From assembly GCA_965250205.1 (NCBI GenBank), contig CBDFNK010000023.1:62001-126000 (forward strand): a DNA stretch of 64,000 nucleotides. The letters are read 5' to 3'. Each line of letters begins with the position of its first letter. Position 1 is the stretch's first letter. Of the stretch, positions 26,973 to 33,569 are shown piece by piece. Position numbers and translations under genes: made by a program. A model generated the notes under the pieces. It made no database searches. It saw nothing but the letters and a program-made list of their open reading frames with translations, and was not told the origin of the DNA. The DNA comes from JAHZKN01 sp965250205 (lineage in GTDB: Bacteria > Pseudomonadota > Alphaproteobacteria > Rhizobiales > Hyphomicrobiaceae).

Positions 26973-28436
26973 ATGCGATCCGGTTGTAGTTTACCAGCAT
27001 CCGTGCTGTTGCTGCTTTTTTCAGGCTTAGCAGTCTGGGGCGCACGACACTGGAAGCCAAGCATAATTTGTGACAATTCGAGCCTCAGCTGGTTCTGTGG
27101 TGATTTCGCCAACGTGGCTGGCGGTTTGCCTGGGCTTGGTGGCGGCAAAAAGCATGCACGCGGGCCTGAGTCTGATGCAGGTCAGGGTTCAGGCAGCAAA
27201 GGGGCTGGCATACAAAAGGTCGCTGACGCGTTGCCATGGCCGGTTGCTGAAAAACCGCATAGCTGGAGCAACTTCCGCAAGGGGGCTTATTCCATTCCGG
27301 CCGTTGCCGCTCCGGTGGCCGTGGCCGTTGTTGCAAAAACGGTTGGAACTGCGTTCGCTTGGCCCGTTGCCAAAGCACCACGTAAATGGAACAACTTCCG
27401 TAAAGGTGCATTTTCCATGCCCGCCGTTGGTACGGTGGCTGCAGTTGCGGTTGTTTCAAAAACGGTTGCACATGGTTTCCCTTGGCCGGTTGCCAAGAAA
27501 TCTCGCAAGTGGGGCAACTTCCGTAAAGGTGCTTATTCGGTTCCAGCGAGCCGGAAAGTGATGAAAGCAAAACCAAAAACAGTTGCACATGGTTTCCCTT
27601 GGCCGGTTGCCAAGAAATCTCGCAAGTGGGGCAACTTCCGTAAAGGTGCTTATTCGGTTCCAGCGAGCCGGAAAGTGATGAAAGCAAAACCAAAAACAGT
27701 TGCGCACGGTTTCCCCTGGCCCATTGCCAAGGCACCACGCAAGTGGACCAATTTCCGCAAAGTACCGAAGCGCAAAAAAATCGTTACTAAAAAAGGTCGC
27801 TCTAAAACGATTGCGCATCCGTTCCCATGGCCTATTGCCAAGGCACCGCGCAAGTGGACTAATTTCCGGGCACCACCAAAACGTATGTCGGGAGTTGCAA
27901 CAGGCTTTCCGTGGCCTATTGCCAAGGCACCACGTAAGTGGACCAATTTCCGCGCGCCACCAAAACGCAAACCTGCAGCAACAGGCATTGCACATGCGTT
28001 TCCCTGGCCGATTGCGAAAGCACCGCGCAAGTGGAGCAACTTCCGTGCAGCACCTGTACGGCGCAAGGCCAGCGATTGTGGTGCTGAACTCAATCAGGTT
28101 GCGCGCGATGGTGTGATCCTGTTTAAAACTGCTAGCGCGAAGCTCAAAGACTCCAGCTACGATACATTGGATCATTTGGCTGGCGTTGCTAAGACCTGTG
28201 ACCGCGTGAATATCGTGGTTGAAGGTCATACTGATGACCGTGGTTCGGCAGGATTTAACCAAAAACTGTCGGAACGACGGGCCCAATCGGTGGCGGCTTA
28301 TCTCCAAGGGGCCGGTGTCAGCGCTGGTAGCCTGAGTGCGGTTGGCTACGGGGAGTCACGCCCGGCGGTGCCAAATACCACACGGGCCAATCTGGCGAAA
28401 AACCGTCGCATTGAGTTCTCAGTCTCGGGCAACTAG
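26973..28436 (+). CDS. OmpA-domain protein with eight PWP(V/I)AK…KWxNFR repeats
   Basis: 487 residues from the ATG with AGGGAG upstream. The N-terminus has a hydrophobic segment (SVLLLLFSGLAVWGA) acting as signal peptide or anchor. From about residue 87 to 364 come eight copies of a 16-residue unit, consensus FPWP(V/I)AK.PRKWxNFR, spaced by linkers often reading KGAYSVPA or APPKR; the repeat region is strongly basic. The last 115 residues are an OmpA C-terminal domain (GHTDDRGSAGFNQKLSERRA, GYGESRPAVPN, NRRIEFSV) of the peptidoglycan-binding type. Inferred: envelope protein tethered to the cell wall with a cationic, aromatic repeat arm. I know no named family for the repeat. The TAG stop is inside a dispersed repeat. 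Confidence 0.85.
   Translation: MRSGCSLPASVLLLLFSGLAVWGARHWKPSIICDNSSLSWFCGDFANVAGGLPGLGGGKKHARGPESDAGQGSGSKGAGIQKVADALPWPVAEKPHSWSNFRKGAYSIPAVAAPVAVAVVAKTVGTAFAWPVAKAPRKWNNFRKGAFSMPAVGTVAAVAVVSKTVAHGFPWPVAKKSRKWGNFRKGAYSVPASRKVMKAKPKTVAHGFPWPVAKKSRKWGNFRKGAYSVPASRKVMKAKPKTVAHGFPWPIAKAPRKWTNFRKVPKRKKIVTKKGRSKTIAHPFPWPIAKAPRKWTNFRAPPKRMSGVATGFPWPIAKAPRKWTNFRAPPKRKPAATGIAHAFPWPIAKAPRKWSNFRAAPVRRKASDCGAELNQVARDGVILFKTASAKLKDSSYDTLDHLAGVAKTCDRVNIVVEGHTDDRGSAGFNQKLSERRAQSVAAYLQGAGVSAGSLSAVGYGESRPAVPNTTRANLAKNRRIEFSVSGN
27465..27698 (+). repeat. two near-identical 117-bp tandem units inside the OmpA-type gene
   Basis: The stretch from GTTGCACATGGTTTCCC to the next such stretch is 117 bases (39 codons) and is followed directly by a second copy that appears identical by eye; the third start at 27699 then diverges. 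In-frame, so it adds one PWPVAKKSRKW repeat plus linker. Identity at the DNA level indicates recent duplication. Confidence 0.85.
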
Positions 28437-28585
28437 AGCAACCAGCGAAAAGCTGGGTTTGACTTTGAGCAGATAAGTTGATCGCCAGTCTTAGGATAGA
28501 GTCATGAGATAGAGTCATGGGCTAGAGCGTTGCGCATATAGCTTCGCTGGTACGAGAAAAGGCACAGACGCTCTAGCCAGCTCGT
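28433..28585. repeat. dispersed CTAGAGCAACC element, copy A
   Basis: Begins CTAGAGCAACCAGCG and continues with AAAAGCTGGGTTTGACTTTG and AGCAGATAAGTTGATCGCC, ending with GCTCTAG, so its ends are inverted. About 50 bases at the left are shared with the copy at 28680-28797. The TAG of its first bases is the stop codon of the OmpA-type gene. Confidence 0.75.
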
Positions 28586-28596
28586 GACCCGAAAAA

Positions 28597-28632
28597 CAAA
28601 ACGGCCCGGTGCATCACACCGGGCCGTTTTTT
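28597..28632. terminator. bidirectional rho-independent terminator
   Basis: An 11-bp perfect stem ACGGCCCGGTG with its complement around CATCA, followed on the plus strand by TTTTTT and on the minus strand by TTTTGTTTTT. It sits between the convergent OmpA-type gene and rplS and can serve both. Confidence 0.92.
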
Positions 28633-28679
28633 AATTTCTGATTTTGCTATTTGAAGTGCTTTAGGGTGAAAAACTTGAT

Positions 28680-28797
28680 TAGAGCAACCTGCGAAAAGCT
28701 GGGTTTGACTTTGAGCAGATAAGTTGATCGCCGATCATGGGATAGAGCGTCGCGCAAATAGCTTCAGCGTGCACGAGAAAAGGCTCGACGGTCTAGT
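28680..28797. repeat. dispersed TAGAGCAACC element, copy B
   Basis: TAGAGCAACCTGCG followed by the same AAAAGCTGGGTTTGACTTTG stretch as the copy at 28433-28585, then diverging; it ends GGTCTAGTC. The CTA there is the complement of the rplS stop TAG. Shorter occurrences of the core CTAGAGCAAC(C/T) are at 2098-2112, 29609-29623 and 50476-50487. Confidence 0.75.
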
Positions 28798-29458
28798 CTT
28801 TCTTAGCTTCTTCGGCTGCGGTTTCTTCCGGCACTTCTTCAACAGTTGCTTCAGCGAGCAGCTTTTGCGCCTGGCCGACCCAATCATCTTTTTCGATGCG
28901 ACCATTGAGTGTCAGCAACTCGTCGATGTTGGCGATGTCATCATCGGAGAAGTTCGCAACTTGCTCGAACTTCACGCAGTTGATTTGTTTTAAGCGCGCG
29001 GCCAGGATATCGTCGATGCCTGTGATTTTTGATATATCGTCAAGATCACCTTTTTGCCTCTTGAAGCCTTTCCAAGCGGCGTTCAAGCGACGGGCGCGGG
29101 CATCGGTGCGTTCGACGATGCGGGCTGACTTGCCGCGACGACCTCTCAGGTAATAGAGTTTCGCACGCCGGACTTTACCGCGGCGGACAACTTCAATCTC
29201 AGTGATATAGGGTGAGTAAACGGGGAACACGCGCTCGACACCTTCGCCGTAGGAAATTTTGCGTACCGTGAAGCTTTCGTTGATCCCGCCACCATCGCGG
29301 GCGATGACAACACCCTCATAGGCTTGGTTACGTGTGTTGTTGCCTTCAACAACTTTCACCAAAACGCGGACAGTATCGCCGGGGCTGAATTCAGGCACGT
29401 TGCGCTTGGCAAGCACGGCATTCATTTGCTCTTTTTCGAGCTCTTCGATGATGTTCAT
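28793..29458 (-). CDS. rplS: 50S ribosomal protein L19 with C-terminal helix-hairpin-helix extension
   Basis: Residues 1-125 are a standard L19 (SPGDTVRVLVKVVEG, YEGVVIARDGGG, FTVRKISYGEGVERVFPVYS, RRAKLYYLRGRRGKSARI), which sits at the 30S-50S interface. Residues about 138-201 add a domain reading DLDDISKITGIDDILAARL … FEQVANFSDDDIANIDELL … GRIEKDDWVGQAQKL, the pattern of the helix-hairpin-helix module known at the C-terminus of alphaproteobacterial NADH dehydrogenase subunit E and ribosomal L21 proteins. A short acidic tail follows. The ATG with AAGGACC upstream was chosen; the upstream 41 codons are spurious. Follows trmD on the same strand. Confidence 0.93.
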   Translation of the reverse strand: MNIIEELEKEQMNAVLAKRNVPEFSPGDTVRVLVKVVEGNNTRNQAYEGVVIARDGGGINESFTVRKISYGEGVERVFPVYSPYITEIEVVRRGKVRRAKLYYLRGRRGKSARIVERTDARARRLNAAWKGFKRQKGDLDDISKITGIDDILAARLKQINCVKFEQVANFSDDDIANIDELLTLNGRIEKDDWVGQAQKLLAEATVEEVPEETAAEEAKKD

Positions 29459-29695
29459 TTTTAATTGGTCCTTATGGCCATCACCACAGAGGAGCGGCGC
29501 GGCCTTTACCTGTGGCGGCACGGCGCAGCTCGTGTGACCCAAATTTGGGCACCCAAATAATCGGGAATTGGCGGCGGTCATAGCCGATCAACAGGGTTTT
29601 GTCGATAGCTAGAGCAACCTGCGTTTGATCTAGCGAGCCTTTTGGGGGTTGGCGGATTGCCGCTCTTGTGGGATCGAGGCCGGAGATTAATGCCG

Positions 29696-30442
29696 CTATT
29701 GGCGCCGTTTGAGAAGGTCGGGCCGGCGGGCTTTGGTGATCGCTTGTGCTTCAGCCGTGCGCCACTCAGCAATTTTCTGGTGATTGCCGGAGAGCAATAC
29801 GTCGGGAATGTCGCGGCCCTGCCAGCTGCGCGGCCTGGTGTAGTGGGGATATTCCAGCAGGCCGTCGGAGAAACTTTCTTCAGCCAGCGATTGGGGTTGG
29901 CCCATCACACCTGGCAGCAAGCGGACGCAGGCATCAAGCACCGTCATGGCCGCGATCTCACCGCCAGAGAGCACATAGTCACCAATTGACACCTCTTGGA
30001 GGCCATGGGCCTCCAACACGCGTTGGTCGACGCCCTCAAAGCGACCGGCGAGGATCGTCAGGCCAGGCCCCTCGGCCCAGGTCTCGGCCATCGTCTGCGT
30101 GAGTGGCGTGCCTCGAGGGCTCATATAGAGGAGTGGGGTATTTGGGTTTTGTGTCTGCGCTGCCTCAATCGCAGGACCAACGACATCGGCGCGCAGCACC
30201 ATGCCAGCCCCACCGCCGGCTGGTGTGTCATCAACATTGGCATGTTTGCCGATGCCAAAGTCGCGCAACGCTATCGTCTCAAGAGCCCAAGTGCCATCCT
30301 TTAACGCTTGGCCGGCAAGCGAGGTCCCAAGTGGGCCAGGGAAGCACTCTGGCAGCAGGGTGACCACAGTGGCGCGCCACTGTGGCGTCTGGCTACCAGG
30401 GCGAGTGTCACCGGAACGATTAGATGTGCGGTGCTGGCCCAC
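29696..30442 (-). CDS. trmD: tRNA (guanine37-N1)-methyltransferase
   Basis: SPOUT-class methyltransferase forming m1G37, which prevents frameshifting. 248 residues. Motifs: VVTLLPECFPGPLG at the start, PAGGGAGMVLRADV, LLYMSPRGTPLTQ, LAGRFEGVDQRVLE and the SAM knot SIGDYVLSGGEIAAMTVLDA. The start is GTG, five bases after the end of the DUF1330 gene, so they are co-transcribed. rplS follows as usual, but the typical partners rpsP and rimM are not upstream. The N-terminal 24 residues are a polar extension. Confidence 0.95.
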   Translation of the reverse strand: MGQHRTSNRSGDTRPGSQTPQWRATVVTLLPECFPGPLGTSLAGQALKDGTWALETIALRDFGIGKHANVDDTPAGGGAGMVLRADVVGPAIEAAQTQNPNTPLLYMSPRGTPLTQTMAETWAEGPGLTILAGRFEGVDQRVLEAHGLQEVSIGDYVLSGGEIAAMTVLDACVRLLPGVMGQPQSLAEESFSDGLLEYPHYTRPRSWQGRDIPDVLLSGNHQKIAEWRTAEAQAITKARRPDLLKRRQ

Positions 30443-30447
30443 GGCCT

Positions 30448-30735
30448 TTAAACGCCTTCTACAACCGTGATGTCGATGGTTCCTGCCCCTTGGCGATACG
30501 TTTTGGCAGTCGCGTATTCGGCAGACTTGGCATAGCCAAGCGCGTCCTCGTAGCTGGTAAATTCTATCACTACGTTGCGTTCTGTGCCGTTGCCTTCAAC
30601 AACTTCGCAGCGCCCACCACGGATGATCGGTGCCCCACCAAACTTATCGAGCGCCACTTTAGACGCTGCAACGTACTCGCCCCACTTGTCTGCGTTGGTT
30701 ACAACAGCATGGGCAATGACATATCCTTTTGGCAT
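30448..30735 (-). CDS. DUF1330 domain protein
   Basis: 95 residues, a dimeric alpha/beta-barrel (ferredoxin-like) domain of unknown function. Family pattern: KGYVIAHAVVTNADKWGEYV, then GGRCEVVEGNGTERNVVIEF and YEDALGYAKSAEYATAKTYR. The ATG with GAGAGGA upstream was preferred over the longer frame. It lies between pyrF and trmD; the pyrF–DUF1330 pairing recurs in Hyphomicrobiales. Confidence 0.92.
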   Translation of the reverse strand: MPKGYVIAHAVVTNADKWGEYVAASKVALDKFGGAPIIRGGRCEVVEGNGTERNVVIEFTSYEDALGYAKSAEYATAKTYRQGAGTIDITVVEGV

Positions 30736-30787
30736 CGGTCCTCTCAAATTTTTAGATGCAAATGCGGTGCTGGCAACCGGCAGTTGG

Positions 30788-31513
30788 TCAAGACTGCCTT
30801 TGCCCGTTTGCGAGACTATCGCCAATGTGTTGCACGAAACTCTGTGCAGCGGAATAGGGATCGTCTGCCTGGGTTATCGGGCGACCAACGACGAGGTAGT
30901 CAGCACCTGCACAGATGGCATGATCCGGTGTCATGACGCGCTCCTGATCATCCATGGCCGAGCCGGTAAATCGAATACCAGGTGTCACTATAAGAAAGTT
31001 GGGCTCGGTGGCCGCGCGAATGCGGGCTGCCTCCTGGCCAGAGGCAATGACGCCATCAAATCCATTTTCAAACGCAAGTTTGGCGCGGTGCAGCACCAAT
31101 TCTTCTGGTGTCAAGGTTGTGCCCTGTTGTTTAAGGTCATCGCCTGAGAGGCTTGTCAGCACTGTGACAGCGAGCAGCTTGAGATCATTGCTGCCGCGAC
31201 CGGCCACTGCCGCATGGAGCGTCTTTTGATCGTGCCCATGAATAGTGAGAAAGTTGACGCCAAGTTCTGACGCATTGGAAACGGCGCGTTCCACGGTGTT
31301 GCCGATGTCGAGCAGCTTCATATCGAGGAACACCTGCTTGCCGTGTTCTCTGAGCGAGGCTGCTAATTCAAGTCCACCGGAAAAAATGAGTTCAAGACCA
31401 ACCTTGTAGAACGTCACGCTGTCGCCGAGGCGGGCCACGAGGCGCTCGGCTTCGCTGAGCGTTGGCATATCAAGGGCCACAATCAAGCGATCCGTGGCAG
31501 TGGTTTTAGTCAT
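30788..31513 (-). CDS. pyrF: orotidine 5'-phosphate decarboxylase
   Basis: Last step of UMP synthesis. 241 residues from ATG (MTKTTATDRLIVALDMP); a GTG five codons earlier is an alternative. The catalytic segment VFLDMKLLDIGNTVERAV holds the D-x-K-x-x-D-I pattern, and the phosphate-binding end is CAGADYLVVGRPITQADDPY. Part of the dnaK–dnaJ–flavin reductase–pyrF–DUF1330–trmD–rplS run on one strand. Confidence 0.95.
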   Translation of the reverse strand: MTKTTATDRLIVALDMPTLSEAERLVARLGDSVTFYKVGLELIFSGGLELAASLREHGKQVFLDMKLLDIGNTVERAVSNASELGVNFLTIHGHDQKTLHAAVAGRGSNDLKLLAVTVLTSLSGDDLKQQGTTLTPEELVLHRAKLAFENGFDGVIASGQEAARIRAATEPNFLIVTPGIRFTGSAMDDQERVMTPDHAICAGADYLVVGRPITQADDPYSAAQSFVQHIGDSLANGQRQS

Positions 31514-31603
31514 CGCAGGTTTGTCCACTAAAGTAATTTAAGACAGCGCAACTAAAGCACGAACGGACGGCCAAGCGCTAGCGGTGCGGATCTTCTAAGG
31601 CCA

Positions 31604-32191
31604 CTAATCCCCATGCAGGACGTGGGCGGCGCGGGCGAGTTTTTGTATCAGCTTTTTAAAGCGTTCTTGGGCATCTTTATCGCCAAGGTGGCCCTCGTCA
31701 TCAAACGCTCCACCTGCTTTTGGCAACAGGAATTGGTCAGGCAGGACAATCGCGCCAAGGCCATATTCTAAAACATGGCGCACCGTGATGAGGCCGCGCA
31801 TAGCGCCTGTACCGCCGGGCGAAGCACCGGCTAGTGCAAATACGCGGGTTTGAAACACGGTTTGCTGATCCTGTTGCTTGTGGCGCAGGCGCGAGATCCA
31901 ATCGAGTGTGTTTTTGAGAAGTGGCGTAATCGAAGCGTTGTATTCCGGCGCCATGATCATCACGCCGTGATGCAAACGCATGACGGCTTCCAGCTTGCGT
32001 GCGTTTTCCGGGATGCCGTCTTTTGATTCTAAGTCGCCGTCATAGAGCGGCATTGGGTAATCACCAAGATTAGCAAATGTCGCCTTGATGCCATTGGCAT
32101 TGGCGATGGTCGCACCAAGGCGGGCGAGTTTTTTGTTAAACGAGCCAGCCCGCGCACTGCCGGCGACAAATAAAAGGCTAGGTGCGTCCAT
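31604..32191 (-). CDS. NADPH-dependent FMN reductase / quinone reductase family
   Basis: 195-residue flavodoxin-fold protein. FMN-phosphate binding is visible in VAGSARAGSFNKKLARL, and the family motif MAPEYNASITPLLKNTLDWI (P-E-Y-N-x-S) is intact; ASPGGTGAMRGL is a further flavin contact. Such enzymes reduce quinones, azo compounds or chromate; the natural substrate is unknown. The ATG with GGAG upstream was chosen over a TTG four codons earlier. It follows dnaJ by 36 bases. Confidence 0.92.
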   Translation of the reverse strand: MDAPSLLFVAGSARAGSFNKKLARLGATIANANGIKATFANLGDYPMPLYDGDLESKDGIPENARKLEAVMRLHHGVMIMAPEYNASITPLLKNTLDWISRLRHKQQDQQTVFQTRVFALAGASPGGTGAMRGLITVRHVLEYGLGAIVLPDQFLLPKAGGAFDDEGHLGDKDAQERFKKLIQKLARAAHVLHGD

Positions 32192-32227
32192 AGTGGGCTC
32201 CAAGATGTTAAAGGTCGTGGTGTTTTA

Positions 32228-33379
32228 TTAAGCCGTGCCGCCATCAAAGAAATCTTTGACGCGGGCAAAAAAGCCAGCGCTTTCCGGATTGGTTTCTTTG
32301 TTGCTTTCGCCTTCAAAGTCTTTCAGCAAGTCTTTTTGACGCCGCGTCAGGTTCTTCGGCGTTTCCACTTCGACCTGTATGTAAAGATCGCCATGGGCAG
32401 CAGATCGTAGGATCGGCATGCCTTTTCTCTGCAACCTGAATTGCGAACCTGTTTCCGTGCCTTCAGGAATTTTGACGCGTGCAACTTTGCCTTCCAGCGA
32501 CGGCACATCAATTTGACCACCTAGGGCGGCGGTCGTCATTGAGATGGGGACGCGGCAGAACAAATCCGAGCCGTCGCGTTGGAAAAACTCATGCGGCTTA
32601 ATGTGGAGGAAAATATAGAGATCACCAGCCGGTCCGCCGCGGCTGCCTGCTTCGCCTTCACCGCCGAGTCGAATGCGTGTGCCATCCTCGACGCCGGCTG
32701 GGATATCAACCGAAAGCTTACGCTCCGTGGTTGAGCGCCCGCTGCCGGAGCAGCTATCGCAGGGGTCGGCAATGGTTTCGCCGCGCCCGTTGCAGGTCGG
32801 ACAGGTACGTTCAATGGTGAAAAAGCCCTGACTGGCGCGTACTTTGCCCAAGCCCTGGCAGGTCGGGCAGGTGGTTGGCTTGGTGCCTTTATTAGCGCCT
32901 GATCCTGAGCATGTTTCACAAGAAACACTGGTCGGGAAACGAATTTCAGCAGCCTTGCTGGAGAACGCCTCATCGAGAGAGATTTCCATGTTGTAGCGCA
33001 AATCTGCGCCGCGCTCGCGGCCACTGCCACCGCGTTCACCACCGCCTCGACGGCCACCCATGAACTCACCAAACAGGTCATCAAAGATGTCAGACATCGA
33101 GGAAGCAAAATCGGGCCCAAAGCCAGCACCGCCCTGGCCGCCACCCATTCCGCCTTCAAACGCGGCATGGCCAAAGCGATCATAGGCCGCCCGTTTTTGT
33201 TCGTCTTTCAGGACTTCATAGGCCTCAGCGAGTTCTTTAAATTTTTTCTCGGCCTCGTCATCGCCCGGGTTGTGATCGGGGTGGCAATCTTTAGCCTGCT
33301 TGCGAAATGCAGACTTGAGTTCCTTGTCTGACGCCGTGCGCTCGACACCGAGAATTTCGTAGTAGTCTTTCTTTGCCAT
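32228..33379 (-). CDS. dnaJ: co-chaperone DnaJ (Hsp40)
   Basis: Stimulates DnaK ATPase and delivers unfolded clients. 383 residues. J domain with HPD in KDCHPDHNPGDDEAEKKFKE, Gly/Phe-rich linker (GGMGGGQGGAGFGPDF, FMGGRRGGGERGG), four zinc-binding CxxCxGxG motifs (CETCSGSG, CPTCQGLG, CPTCNGRG, CDSCSGSG), and two C-terminal substrate domains. Downstream of dnaK by 190 bases that include a hairpin. Confidence 0.98.
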   Translation of the reverse strand: MAKKDYYEILGVERTASDKELKSAFRKQAKDCHPDHNPGDDEAEKKFKELAEAYEVLKDEQKRAAYDRFGHAAFEGGMGGGQGGAGFGPDFASSMSDIFDDLFGEFMGGRRGGGERGGSGRERGADLRYNMEISLDEAFSSKAAEIRFPTSVSCETCSGSGANKGTKPTTCPTCQGLGKVRASQGFFTIERTCPTCNGRGETIADPCDSCSGSGRSTTERKLSVDIPAGVEDGTRIRLGGEGEAGSRGGPAGDLYIFLHIKPHEFFQRDGSDLFCRVPISMTTAALGGQIDVPSLEGKVARVKIPEGTETGSQFRLQRKGMPILRSAAHGDLYIQVEVETPKNLTRRQKDLLKDFEGESNKETNPESAGFFARVKDFFDGGTA

Positions 33380-33515
33380 GGGGCAAATGTCCGTTGGTCT
33401 TGGACCCTAATGGTGAGGGGTGCGATTGGGCTTGGCAAAGGTGGCGGCAGTCGCGGAAAATCTTTGATGCGGCTGGCGCGTGCACTGCAGGCGAATGACG
33501 GTGACAGGACTGTAG

Positions 33516-33554
33516 CCCTCGGGACTATGAAGGCAAGCCTCTCAGTCCCGAGGG
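33516..33554 (-). promoter_or_regulatory. hairpin between dnaK and dnaJ
   Basis: CCCTCGGGACT and AGTCCCGAGGG form a perfect 11-bp stem with a 17-base loop. No U-tract follows on the minus strand, so full termination is unlikely; it could stabilise the dnaK mRNA end or reduce read-through to dnaJ, which would fit the higher DnaK requirement. Confidence 0.55.
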
Positions 33555-33569
33555 ATATTTATTCTGTTC

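Noticed and set aside
27085..28307. Long minus-strand open frames (217 and 283 codons) opposite the OmpA-type repeat gene
   Set aside because: They mirror the repeat structure of the plus-strand gene, have odd composition and no ribosome-binding site; the plus frame has signal peptide, OmpA domain and a good start.
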